Source: Galaxea fascicularis
Taxonomy: Eukaryota > Cnidaria > Anthozoa > Scleractinia > Euphylliidae
NCBI GenBank assembly: GCA_948470475.1
Contig: OX419337.1
Coordinates: 38,150,036 to 38,214,035, forward strand
Length of the DNA: 64,000 nucleotides
Direction: 5' to 3'
A model generated the notes under the pieces. The model was not told the origin of the DNA. It worked only from the letters and a program-made list of their open reading frames with translations, and searched no databases. A program made the translations under genes and the position numbers. Below are positions 34,223-46,266 of the stretch, in pieces. How positions within the stretch are numbered: the stretch's first letter is position 1; every line of letters begins with the position of its first letter.

Positions 34223-34272
34223 ACCCTTCATGTGTCAAAATGAACAGTTTTATCTCGAGAGTTATTCAAATT
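34223..34272 (+). CDS. Possible 50-nt exon after long pyrimidine tract
   Basis: About 130 bp of pyrimidine-rich sequence (34090-34222) ends in TTTCCTCCTCAG, followed by 50 nt and then the consensus donor GTAAGTATTG. Two of three frames are open (for example PFMCQNEQFYLESYSN). The next acceptor-like site (TTTTTTTTTTGCAG at about 35122) leads into the Merlin-type transposase remnant, but the frames do not join directly without a stop. No homology recognised. Confidence 0.22.
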
Positions 34273-35106
34273 GTAAGTATTGATTTGAGTTGATCATACT
34301 CAGACTAAGGGATCCGCTCTGGTCTGTTTGCCTGTTCAGAGTTTTGTACCTGCCTATTTTCTTATTACTAGGGATATCGAATGGTACCTTCAATCATTGT
34401 GCTTAATTCTGTGACAAAATATTGTCTTGTGAGCGACCTGCACTTCAAACTGCAGATGGTGAGCAGAATACCACATCGCTAATCGGCCTCCGCAAGATTC
34501 AAGCCCCCTTTTTTTGGCTTATTTGGTTTAAATTAAACATTTTATCTTTGGTCTTTTTATATGGCCATCCCAGTTTCACAATAAACGGAAGCGTGATCAC
34601 TGCCTTTACGAAAGATTTCTCGTCAGATTTGGACCTTGTCTTTTGCAGAGGGCAAGTCTTATTGAGTTAATACTTATGTTTCGATTGTGGATACATGTTG
34701 GTTACGTGAAATTATGGGATTGGGCGCCATTTTCGAATGGAGTATCCTTAAAAAAAGTTGCTTGCCAAAACTTAACTCTTAATTGTAATTCCCAGCTGAA
34801 ATATGAAGGATTGAAATTTGATACTGCCCCATATAAATCTCTCTAATTTTGAGTCTGTTCTAAACTGAAGGAACAGAAACAAATTTTGAAGGGTTTGTAT
34901 GGAATGCCATCAAACTTTGATCTCTTATATCTCCACCGGGAATTGCAATTCGGAGCTAATTTTTGGGATGAGGACGTCTTTTAGCATGCTCTATAAGAAT
35001 ATGGCATCATATCCCATAATTTCAAAAATTTTATTTTTGTGACGTCATCACCTTAGAACTCTATGACAGTAAGCATCTTATGGCTTTCTCACACAATGAC
35101 ATCCGC

Positions 35107-35578
35107 ACATTTTTTTTTTGCAGTACAACAGAGGGAGGAGCGCTGCCCGTGATGCTTGCGGTGGAACACAGTCCCGCAAGAGGCTACTTTCAAGTCGTCG
35201 AGAGAAGAGATGCCGCTACTCTGTTGCCAATTGTGCAGAGATGTCTTCTACCGGGAACTGACGTACACTCTGACGATTGGGCAGCATACCGTCGTTTGAC
35301 TGGGCTGCCTAACGTTAAAGCACATCAAGTGGTGGTACATGCGCGCAATTTCGTGGATCCTCGCACAGGCGTGCACACGCAAGAAGTGGAATCTGCCTGG
35401 AGCCAACTTTAACTGGGCCAAAATAGAAGAACTGATGGGACTGCGGAGAGAAGATCTGCAATCCTATTTGGACGAGAGAATGTGGCGACAATGGAGAGGT
35501 GGTAGTCATGATGTCATAATGAGTAATTTCTTAGCTATTTTGCCTTTGCAATTTCCTGTACACACCCCTGTTTTATGA
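35107..35578 (+). pseudogene. Merlin/IS1595-type transposase remnant
   Basis: Frame to 35412: [67 protein letters not shown] and ESAWSQL, then a stop. After a shift the sequence resumes as MGLRREDLQSYLDERMWRQW and ends LPLQFPV near 35560. This is the ISXO2-like DDE domain (cut-and-paste transposase): the second catalytic Asp (SDDW), the Asn of NFVDP and the Glu of QEVESAW are visible. The first Asp region and the N-terminal zinc ribbon are absent. The homology begins just after a TTTTTTTTTTGCAG acceptor-like sequence, so a lost or distant upstream exon is possible. Dead as it stands: one frameshift plus 5' truncation. Confidence 0.75.
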
Positions 35579-36556
35579 CTTTTGTCAAGATTTTGACAAC
35601 AGTATGACTTTCTATATGTAAACATTTTTCGTCCAATTTGAAAATCATATAGAGCTGTTAAACGTTTAAAGGAGATAAAGCCGTAGTTAAATCTTATATT
35701 GATTTACTGGTAAGATCGGTAAACGTATACTCGTATCGAGAAAACCTTCGCTTGGTTACTGTCAAGATTATGACTGTCACTTTCGAAGTGGAATGTTAGA
35801 AAGAGACTACAATTCTTAACTGCGATTGGTTTATCAGCTTTTATCATATTCCCTACCGCTATTTATGTTTTATTTCCTTGTTCAATTTCATCTATAGCAT
35901 ATAGGCTCACTTTTGTGATTTTTCTTCCTGAATGTTAGCGGGAAACAACCACGTAAAAAATGCCAAAAATATTTCTGAATACCCAGTCAATCATGTCAAT
36001 ACATGATACTTTACGGCTTATGTGTTTGAACCTTTATACGCCTTTCGATCAATGTATGAAATTGCCTGAGTGGAGTGACATTTGAATTGGTCTGAACATA
36101 CGCGTGATTTCAAAATCGTGCGTGAGTCGAGTATGATTTCCGACCCAATTTGCAATTCACAAAGTTCAATTACCACCTTATTACACCCATTTTCAAATAA
36201 CACGGTTTTTTGCCAATATTAATATTTGTTTATCCATGGAATTTCGTAGGTTGGTATCGTTACATTTCCATTTTGAAGTATAAGAGAAAATTAAAACCAA
36301 AAAGACCTACGCTGCGTGAGAATCACCAGTGTTTTCAAAAATTACAATTCCAAGTCAGTAATTTTAAATAAAGGCGTGTTCTCCTTTGACATAAGTACGG
36401 TTTTTGTTACACTCAGTTAATGTTATTGCATATTATTCTTATTTCTGTTAATCAAGATAAAAAAGGGCCAACAGTGACCGCCGGTTTCGTGATCTCAAGT
36501 ACAACCATTAAATTCAAACACAATGGGCAGAATCAAGAGGTTCATGATGATCTTAA

Positions 36557-37341
36557 AGTGTACATGACACCAAATTTTTCATAACCTAGTTTGAAAGAGC
36601 TTTCAAAATGATGAAGAACGGCGTTTATTTTAATGTGATAGCACTCTTGGTTGCCAAGTTATTCAAGATTTTGATTTATGCAAATTAGGCAACTTGTGAC
36701 GTCACAGCGGCGGTTGACACAAAATGAAGTAAAATCACAAAATATGGAATATCTCTGCAAATACTAAGTCTACAGGGTTAAAATTTTGAAGGGTTGAGGT
36801 GCTGCCAGAACTGCACATTGTGATAGTGGTTATGAGGTCACCATGGCAACTTACTCGTTACCAGACCTCTACATTCCAAAAATGAAAAATGCCTTATTTG
36901 TTGCTCCAGAGTCTAAAAGACTTTCTTATACTAGTGCTGTGTTAAGTCCATATTCGCTCACACCCAAACAGCTCACACAGCAAACAGCTCTTCTTTAGGA
37001 GAGAAACTCTGATTTTATCCTTTGGATGGAGAGGGCCTGGAGCCCATTGTGTTGCCATGGAAATGTCAAAGTGGAGCTTATCCTAAAAATTTGTGATGAG
37101 TATAACAACTGTGAAAAATTTCAGTTCTATACAGCAAAAGTCTTCACAGATATTCCATTTTTTGTGATTTTACTTTATTTTGTGTCAACCATATGACGTC
37201 ACAAGTTGCCTAATTTGCATAAATCAAAATCTTGAATAACTCAGCAACCAAGAATGCTATTAGAATAAAATAAACGTTGTTCTTCGTCATTTTGAAAGCT
37301 CTTTCGGTCAAGCTAATGAAAATTTTGGTGTCATATACACT
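36557..37341. mobile_element. 785-bp foldback transposon with TTAA target
   Basis: It begins AGTGTACATGACACC and ends GGTGTCATATACACT, with TTAA on both sides (36553-36556, 37342-37345). The inverted repeats extend about 220 bp with scattered mismatches, for example GAGCTTTCAAAATGA and GATTTTGATTTATGCAAATT in both arms. A TTAA duplication fits piggyBac or Kolobok, but the termini are not CCCT, which favours Kolobok. No coding region. Confidence 0.8.
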
Positions 37342-38973
37342 TTAAGTCCAAGCATTGTTATTGCATTGAACATAATCGAATTAGTGCACGAAATATTATT
37401 ATTGACACCACAGGGAAGAGGTCAGAGTCAAATGAAGAGCGTTTGCTGCTGTGACTAATATATACTTTTTCTTCAAGTTAATGTTACATATTTTCTTATT
37501 ACTGTTAAAAGTAATAAACATGATATTGATGAAAACATTTTAAACCCTAGCACTTTATTAATTTGGAAAAGGCAAGTTAGACCACAACTAGACTCCAATA
37601 AGGGTCCCAAGGAGCCTTGGAATTACATGAACCAGAGAAAACGGCGGAAAGAAAAAAATAGAGCCAAGGATGTAAAAATAAAACAAAACGAACAGAAACA
37701 GAAACCAAAAACGGGATGGTTCATAACTTTGTTTATTATAAAACACTACAGTGCAGTTACGTTGGCCAATTTCGCATCCTCTTGATATATCCAGAGAGGA
37801 ATGTTTAAAACAGGGTCAACCTCGATTTTCGACCAGTTGATACACTTTCGAGGCTCGGAGGGGCAAGACAAGAACGGAGATTTCTGGGGAAATGAGATTT
37901 TGGCCACATATATTGAGAAAAACAAACAGGAATGTTTCCCCGTTCCACCAGCCCTCCCCCATGAAAAATTTGAAGGCAACGAGTTCACCGAGCTCGGTAA
38001 CGTTACGAACGAAATCCGATTCGAAGTCGATTTCCAACCGAGCGCGATCCCCTAGCCAATCCCCTAGCTTTTGACTGCGCGCCATTAGAAAGCAAATCTC
38101 GGAATAACCCATCCGGAGAGCCCGTTTGCAGGCTAGAGGCTGACTGCATGTTCATTGTTCTCGAGACCACACACGTGTACGGTGCAAACAGACGGCTTCT
38201 GAGATTTTCTAGCACCCTTCCATTATTTAGACTGCTGTCCCTTGATGACGGTGTCTGAAATCTTTGGTTGTGCTGCGGTACATTCCTGTTTGCAGGACTG
38301 TACGACTACTGTCTCTGAACGATTGCGCCAAGGAGATGGGAAAACTTTGGCTGGTTTCCAATCCCCCAGAGCCCGCACCAAGAACGCGACCGTACGATGA
38401 TTCTTACATTACGTAGCGTTTGTTCCGAGCGCGAAAACTGGGATTTTTTATCCGCGTTCGTTGGTGATGCTCACAAACTGATCACAAGAGGATTATTCGA
38501 AACTAGGACGGCAACGAAGTTTCCAGAACGTTTCAAAACTAAATGAGGGTTACAGTAACATCGGTAAGTTCCGAACAGAAATTACCATTGATAATTGACT
38601 GCTGATACGATGCTACCATGCCGAGCTTTGCTCAGGTTCTTGTACTGTGCTGTTAAAGGGCCCACGTGGTGTTCAACGAGCTAAACTGAGTTTTACCGAC
38701 GTGCTTTTTCGTACTGGGAAGAAAGATTTACAGTTCGCAGCAAGCGTAATTTAATTAAATCATAAAAACGTTGTCAGAAAGCAGGAAAGAAGAGAAAAAA
38801 AAAAAGAGACTGATTCTAAAGAGCACTTTTAACTGGTATTTTACAGTATGCCAGGAAGATACAAGGTTAGAACAAATACTTCACACATGCAGTCCTTTAC
38901 ATATACATACATGTACTACCCCCTATTCAATTTTCACTGTAAGTTTCCACCGGGCCGCAAGTGAGATTGCTAC

Positions 38974-39309
38974 AAGTCATGATATGTGATCATGAGGACA
39001 GATCACAACAGCAGGATTGTTCCCTACTCTTTTCAATAAGTGTGCGAATTATTGTTCTTTTATGCCTCCCTCAAGTTTTTGCATATGAAGGACAACATGA
39101 GACCAACAGCTTAATGTCACTCCTCAGTGACACAATCATCTGAACTGAGGTACTGTACATGTACATGTACATGTGGATGTTGAGCGTGCAGCCAGCATGA
39201 TGTTACCTATTATTAGATTCTGGTTTGAGGTGCAGTCTTAGGGTTTGAACCTGCAACCCTCTGCTCAACAATCTGGTGCTGTATCAACTGAACCAACTGG
39301 TGCTTGAGG
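38974..39309 (-). mobile_element. tRNA-derived SINE (type 1), mirror copy
   Basis: Reverse complement of 30505-30840, including the ACATGT expansion and both pol III promoter-like boxes. Confidence 0.75.
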
Positions 39310-39989
39310 AATTTTGATCAAAGTAACATGGTTTAATCTTGTTTACTGTAGGTAATGTTGACCGATCTATCGGTCAATGTAGCGGTCGATAGTCGGTCGA
39401 TAGTGGGTTGACACTTGGTCGATAGTCGATCGACATAACGGTCGATAGTCGGTTGACACTCGGTCGATAGTCTTTCCACATGTGTCTCGGCTGATATTGC
39501 TTTTCGTTCACCGACATTTCGCCGACACTTCACCGATAGTTGGTCGATACTTGACCGATGTATCGGTTAGTAATTGGTCAACACTCGGTCGATGGTCGGT
39601 CGACACTTGGTCGATAGTCAGAAGATAGCTGTTTGATATATCGGTCAAGAGTCGGCCGATAGTTGATGCATATATCGGTCGAGATTTGTGTCGCTCTGTA
39701 TAGTTTTTAGTCCGTTACCAATAGCCCTGGGAAGAAATTGGAGCAAAATTACTGAAATATGAACCGATTGCCCCCATTGACACGTAGAGATGATTCTTGA
39801 AAAATTCGCATTTTTTGGACATTTTTCGGTCAGTTATGAGTCCAAAGTACTCAAAATTAAACATGAAAGCATGCCTTGCTTTGCAATAGCATCCCGTTTT
39901 GTGACATTTTTTTGGTACGGGCATGCAGATCTTCTGGTCAATAAAGTCCTCGCAGAAGTTCAATTTACAGACAGGGAGTCGGCACTTCG

Positions 39990-40181
39990 ATGTGCAAGAA
40001 GATATTGCCTTTTGTCACACAATACAATCCATCCATGCCAAACCTAAAGAACATCTTAATGAGCAAATGGCATTTAATCAAGAATCAACCTTTGCTGAAA
40101 GAAATTTATCAGGTTCCACCAATCATATCCTACAAGAGAGGAAAATCTTTAAAAGACATACTCGTAAGAGCCAAACTCTAA
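39990..40181 (+). pseudogene. Penelope-like RT fragment, mirror copy
   Basis: Same 63-codon frame as 29633-29824, reading FVTQYNPSMPNLKNILMSKW to SLKDILVRAKL. The next in-frame codons contain a second stop and then ACQHFQ, which might be a relic of the Cys-rich linker, though that is only a guess. Confidence 0.5.
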
Positions 40182-40248
40182 AGGTCGAGTACAAAACATG
40201 GGCGAGACCAGCAGGAGTTGCGTTAGGCCTGTCAACACTTCCAAACAA

Positions 40249-40400
40249 TAGGCCATATTCGTATTCTCGGTATTGAACTGGATCTAGCATGAAGTGGAGG
40301 CTCTTGCGGGGGAATCTTTTCATATGTAAATGTATTCCCCCGCATGAGCCTCCACTTCATGCTAGATCCAGTTCAATACCGAGAATACGAATATGGCCTA
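40249..40400. mobile_element. 152-bp near-perfect palindromic element, right arm only
   Basis: The first 55 bases (starting TAGGCCATATTCGTATTCTC) are matched exactly by the reverse complement of the last 55. The inner GCGGGGGAAT / ATTCCCCCGC pair closes around CATATG. The left arm has GTAATGACGTCT at the corresponding site (near 29555) and no element, where the right arm has the element plus TTAAT. It belongs to the same family as 17978-18134. Confidence 0.9.
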
Positions 40401-41380
40401 TTAATTTGCTTAAAAAGAAAGACTCACCCGGTAAATTAACACACGACTGATATTCGGCCGACAGTTGACTGATATATCACCGACATATGACCGATAGTAA
40501 GTCGAGGTGTGTCGTCGAAATATTGACCGATACTCAGCCGATAGTCTATCTCACGCTCGACTGACTGTCGACGGACTGTCGACCGAGTGTCGACCAACTA
40601 TAGACCGACTATAGACCGACTGTCGACCGCTATATCGGCCGCTATATCGACCGATAGATCCTTTGACACTACCTACAGTAAACAAGATCCTAATCTCATT
40701 CAATCATGAAAGAGAATACCAGAGAAATGGCTTCAGATGTTTGTACAATACAGTTGTCTGTGTTGTAGAGGGATACTAATTTTATAAGAGGAGTTTTCAG
40801 GATGAATCATTTTAATGATCTATTCCCAGTGTTCCTATTCTAAAGTACCCCCATAAAAGTGGATAGGGATAGAGTTACACTGTAACACAACTGAAACCAG
40901 CTGTATGAATACACAGACTTTTGTCTACAAATTGGTGTTTGCACTACAGATGTTTTTAAAGCTCCCCAAAATCAGTGAACTTGCCAACATAAGTCAAAAG
41001 CATGGAATTGGATTGTTAAAATGTTTTGATTTTAAGATTAAAGTATTTTAAAATTTGGCTTTGATTTTTGTTGTATTTTTTTCGACAGGGGACTTTGTGG
41101 TGTTTGCATACAACAACTGTGTTTGCTTTTCTGTTGACATGGTAGAAATCAGAATCAAGTTTTCCTGGCAATCAGAACTTGAAGAATTAGAAAGATCAAA
41201 TATTGTGTATGTAGCTTGAGAGTGAAAAGGGAGAGAGATGCCTTAGCTTTCTGAGAAGGTTGAAGAGTATTTCAAACTATGCAGGGCAATGCTTCTTGAA
41301 ACAAGTAAAGGGGCAAAATCAAGGTATTTTACCTTAATACAGTACTGATATTGTTTTTGTTTAGGAAATGCTCAGATAAT

Positions 41381-41548
41381 CAAGGCTGTGCTCTAAGAAA
41401 AGTAGTTGGGTGCCCAAACCTCTAAACCTTTGAAATCCAAGGCGCCCAGTATGTAAGTTTGGTGCAAAAACTAAATATTATTTCCTGGTCACCCAATGGC
41501 AAAAGTAAGTCTCCAGGGGCGACCGGGCGCGGCTAGAGCACAGCCCTG
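41381..41548. mobile_element. 168-bp CAGGG-terminated MITE, mirror copy
   Basis: Mirror of 28441-28608, with the flanking 6-bp duplication (GATAAT in this orientation) retained. Confidence 0.75.
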
Positions 41549-42220
41549 GATAATGTATTGGATTTCCTTGGGAAAGGTAATAATTATACAGGGTTGGACA
41601 TTAGCACTTGCCTGCTCACCCAGGCGAGTGTCGTAAGTGTTGGGCGAGCGCAAATCATTGATCACTCGCCCATTTGACAAGTGCAATTTTTGTCGCCAAG
41701 AAATTATTTAGATAATATTTGCTGAGTAAATTCCTAAACGCAAACTTGCCATTTCTATTTTGCAAAGTTTTACATTCCAAACTGTTTAGTAAATTTGTGC
41801 TGAAAGGCAACATAATATGGCCTCCTGTTAGTGATAATTACATAACACATGTACTTGTACAAAGTGATACTGCTGGTCACTATCGAGCCATCAGTGATCA
41901 CTGCTCCCGAGAAGAACAGACACATTTACTTGCAAACTGCAGGGATCTCACGAAGATTCATCAATAAAAAACTATTTGAAATATAAAGTAAGAATCTCCA
42001 TTGTGTTTTCTTGGGGTTTGAGGTCTTTAAATAGAATTTTTTATTGAAGTAATAATCCTTGGATAATCCTTGGTCCTTGGTCTGCCATGTGCTGGACGAC
42101 TTTGTGAGGCAGGGGGTGGGGGGGGGGGGGGGGTGAGGGTCACTCACCTGAATGGTGAATACTCTCAAAATTAAGTGTCCAACTCTGTTTATACATGATT
42201 TGCGTGTTTTTTCTACATGG

Positions 42221-42420
42221 AGGCAGGATGGCTGAGTGGTTTAGGGCGCTGGTTTTCAATGCAGTGACCCGAGTTCAAATTCCGCTCTGGCCACTAGCTG
42301 GAGTTGTTCTGGGTGAGTGCCTGGTTCAACTCCTTGGTCAACTCTGTTTTCATTTGTATTATTTGTTTCATTGGTCCTTTAGGGGAGTGGTCAATTAAGT
42401 ATTTATTTATTTATTTATTT
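42221..42420 (+). mobile_element. tRNA-derived SINE (type 2), mirror copy
   Basis: Plus-strand copy: A box in GGATGGCTGAGTGGTTTAGG, B box GAGTTCAAATTCCGC, ATTT-repeat tail to about 42420. It differs from the left copy by an occasional substitution (GTTGTTCTGGG against GTTGCTCTGGG). Confidence 0.75.
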
Positions 42421-43299
42421 ATGTAAAACATGAAGGGAAGGAACTGTTGTTGTTGTTCTTTCAAAATGTGAATTGATTGCAATCTAATTATTCTAAGAAT
42501 AGATGTAATGATCATGTGGAGATCACTGATTGGATGACTGATGACTGGTAATGATCGCTGATTGGATGGCTGATAATGCAAATCACTGATTGGATGACTG
42601 CTAATGATCACTGACTGGATGACTGATAATGCAAATCACTGATTGAATTACTGATAATGACTGCAATTCCAAGAAACCTGGAATCATAGTTAGTCATACA
42701 TGTATATGGCCAATAATATGGCAATAATTTGTAGAACTGTTATGGCCCTGTAGTTATGAATGTTTTGCAATATTGATACAGTTTAAATCATTATCGAGAA
42801 TTCCCATATACACTGTAAAGCAGTATGTAACAGAAGCAACCCAGCCAATCCAATGGCAGAGGGAGGCCTTTCCAGTCGTGGGTCCTTTCATTGAGTAGTC
42901 AGATTTTTTTCGATTACCAGATTGATGCTCATCCCTTTAAGCAACGAAAGCTGACATTCTTCTACCTTTGGAGAATCTTTCTTACTTTGCATTAACTCAT
43001 TTTTTGAAAGAAAGAATTTGAACATTCCCAATAAAATGTGTCTGGTGGGCACATCTTGTTTGGGTAAACCAGTCACTAAAATGGGATAGCTTGGAAGGGT
43101 ACTGAAGAGCCAGCTTTATTAGGAGTTCATTTTCTTACAGTGTATCTGCCAAAGTAAATTACATGTATCACAGCAAACACATTTTTCTATCTTATGACAA
43201 AGACAGGAAAACACTGGAGAAACAGGGTTGGTATTCAACAAATGACTAATTCCTTGTTATGTTACAGCTACTTTGTTTAACAAATTACATGTATGTTAA

Positions 43300-43343
43300 C
43301 CCTTTCCCTACTAAGGGGTTCTGCATTGACGAGTAAAATCGTG

Positions 43344-43375
<32 letters not shown>

Positions 43376-43401
43376 ATTTGGCACCATCAGGAGTGAAAGG
43401 G
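43300..43401. mobile_element. piggyBac-type MITE, mirror copy
   Basis: Mirror of 26573-26674, with TTAA at 43296-43299 and 43402-43405. Confidence 0.75.
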
Positions 43402-44477
43402 TTAACATATTTTTTACTCCTACTTTGCCTTTCATTTTTTTCAAGCTTCACTAAACAAGGCCGGATCAATTAAGGCTTGGTGTAAGTACCACTTGTTTAT
43501 ATTTGTGATAGCCTTAAGAGCATGGTGACATGTTTACATTTGGAGTTAGACAACATTTTGAAAGAAAATTAGTGGGATTGTCCCTTTTACAAATTTTCAA
43601 TTATTAACCCATCATCTCAATGTTTTGTGTTTGCAGGGCTGTCACTAATTTTTGAAGTAGATCGGAATACAGTGTATACCAAAAAATAACGGGGGATTCA
43701 AGTTGCTGAAGTGTAGTAAACATGCTGATTTTATATCAAAGTAGCCGGGAATACATGTATACCTCGAAATACGAGGGGAAAATCCCCGGGTCCCGGCCCT
43801 TAATGACAGTCCTGGTTTGCCTTTTCAGTGTGTCAAATGTAATGGATTGCTTCATTCTCCTGAAAAATAATTAACTAAAGAAAAACTTAACAAAACCAGA
43901 GTACTGTACAAAAGCATAACAGTCAAAGTAAAAAACCCCATTGCAAGGATTGTTTGCATGAGTGTAGCTTGTGTTGTCTTCCCGGGTTTGCAAATTTTAT
44001 TTTATCATCAGAATTGTGTTGCCCTAATTTTGTGGTCTTTCCATTTCTCTATCCTTCAGAGCATTTCTTTGTGTAAGGGAAGATCTCAGACAGATCCCAT
44101 CTGTTGCATCGGTTAAAAGGTCAGTGTTGTCTCAGATAAACAAATAGTGTCCATAAAATTCATTTCAGGGTTGTCAAAGATAAGTTAAGGTGGCTTGAAA
44201 GGGTTTTTCATCGATGTAGTGTTTGCGAAACGATGTAAGATTACAAAGAAGGATATTTAATGGTTTAGGCAAACTATGTATCCTTGGATCTCTATTGTTG
44301 GGCTATATTTTAAGGTTGCCTGTGATGTCATATCAGTTACCATGGCAACACGCCAGGTCCACATGACCGAATGATCCTCGTTTTTTCCCGTTGATTTATG
44401 GCCTGTGCGCTTTGTGCTTGGGCCATGAGCGAACGGGAAAAAACTCGGTCCATAACTTACAGTACGGACCTCGAACG

Positions 44478-45387
44478 CGGTTAGTAAGAGGTATAAAACG
44501 AACAAATAGGGCGGCAGGGGACAGCCCTGCCGAACTCCTCAATTAAGTTTGAAGAAATTACTTTCCCATCCATTATTTAAAATACAGCTTTCTATGTCGA
44601 AGTAGAGAACATTAATCCATTGTAATAATTGTGATCCGGAACCAAAAACGTCTTAAGTCCTTTGAATAAAAGACCATTGTGGTGTGTCAAAGGCTTCCTC
44701 AACATCAAGAAAAAGAAGAAGTCCCGGAATGTTTTTCGCTTTAGTATATTTAATAACATTGTCCATCAATCGAATAAGTTTAGGAAGCACAATTTTAATT
44801 TGGTTCGCTATGGCTTTAGTCGCAATCTTATAATCACAATTTAACAGCGTTAACAATCGCCAGTTTTTAACTAAATTGAGCTCGGCAGCCTTTTTGGGTA
44901 TAAGTTTCACGATACCTCGTGTTTGCAATACAGAATGTTTTCCTGTTTGATATGAGTAATTGAGAGCGTTTATAAGAATATCAACCAAATCGTTCCAGAA
45001 AACCTTACAAATTTCACCGGGAAGACCATCTGTTCCAGGGGTTTTATCCGAAGACAGTTTTAGGCGCATCTAGACATTCCTCCCTGTTGAGCAGTCCTTT
45101 GCAAGAAAATTCTTCTTTTTCATTCAAATGTCTTTTATTTGGTTGTTGGAAAAAGTCTTCAGTGAGGCACTCGTTGTTTATTTTGTAGCTATAGAGGCTT
45201 TCATAAAAGGAAACACATTCGTTCAAAATGTCTTTGTCGGTGACAACCGAATTGTTCTCATTAGTTTTAATCTGAGTTATAGTTCCCTGTTTGCAATGTC
45301 TTTTTCAAGAAAAATCAAGAAAGTACTTAGTATTTTTCTTGCCTTCATTGTACCATCGAGATTTGGATCTGAGAATAGTTTCTTTCA
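44478..45387 (-). pseudogene. LINE reverse-transcriptase remnant (copy C)
   Basis: Mirror of 24640-25496 but with 53 more bases. On the minus strand the frame reads NECVSFYESLYSYKINNECL, a region ending FSCKGLLNREECLDAPKTVF, then, in another frame, KLSSDKTPGTDGLPGEICKV and on through motif A LFLDVEEAFD. Copy C is therefore closer to the ancestral LINE here. It still has a stop before GVRQGCPL and lacks the YADD/FADD motif. Confidence 0.88.
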
Positions 45388-46266
45388 GGGTGCTTTCCAT
45401 TGTGCCAAAGATTCCGGAAATTTCGGTCGGAAATCAAATGGAAAGGTCCGTTTCGGTTTCTTCTGACCGCAATATTCGGGATCACCTCTGGAGGTGGTCC
45501 TGATATTCCGGTCGGAATATTCCGACCGAAATTTACCGTTCCATTTACCGAGTTTCTTGTTCCCAATACCGCTCTTCGAATTCTGTCACTTGCTCGACCA
45601 TCATGGCCGACATGGCGAGGATGCAATCTTCTTGTTGTTATCAATGCTCAATTTGTGGATAAACAACGACAGATTTATCAGAGTTATAATGCATTCTTGT
45701 TCGGCGATGACTGGTATGTGTCTGCATAGCGTTGATACAAAAACATGTTGAAAATTTTGTTGTTTCGTGTTATTCGTGCATTTTCCCGCGTTTTTGTTTT
45801 TCAATGGTTCAAAAGTCGGGGTTGATCCTTTGGGAAGGTCAGGAGGTATACACTTTCTACCTCTATTACTAAGCGGAATTCGTCCTGCGTTAACTACTTC
45901 ACGACAGAGCTCTTCAAATGTGGCTCGCCGGAGTTAGTCAACAATGGCTTTGAAATTCGCATAAACTATACAGCGGAACTGTAGCCTGAAAATAGCCGAG
46001 TACACGATTCAGATCGCCTCGCATAAAGCTAAATGCAGCACCTAAGAGTAACAACTCATCGGACTCTTCAACAAGCTCATTAAAGATTTCGGATTCTTCG
46101 GAATCTTCACCAAAGAGCACAACACTCAAGTCCTCCATCTTTGTTTTGGAAAGTACCGCGCGTGAGAATGGGCAATAGGTTTCGTTGATCGGAATGTGTC
46201 GTTCCATTTTTCAGCGGTTGATCCTGAGTTCTCTGACCGGTCAGTTTTGAATAATGGAAAGCACCC
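45388..46266 (-). mobile_element. Harbinger-like element, mirror copy (copy C)
   Basis: Mirror of 23761-24639, with the same 14-bp terminal inverted repeats and TGA/TCA flanks. The transposase fragment lies at about 45818-46138 on the minus strand. Confidence 0.75.

Larger units (their letters stand above)
32389..37425. other. Spacer of the inverted repeat
   Basis: About 5 kb with no counterpart elsewhere in the window. It contains LINE-like tails and a TAA microsatellite, a 345-bp foldback element, a possible small exon, a Merlin-type transposase remnant and a 785-bp foldback element with TTAA flanks. Stretches 32800-33430, 34280-35080 and 35580-36550 show nothing recognisable. Confidence 0.85.
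39336..40688. mobile_element. Foldback element with CGGTCGATA arms, mirror copy
   Basis: Mirror of 29282-30478. It is longer because a 152-bp palindromic element sits at 40249-40400, at the junction of the centre with one repeat arm. Confidence 0.8.
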
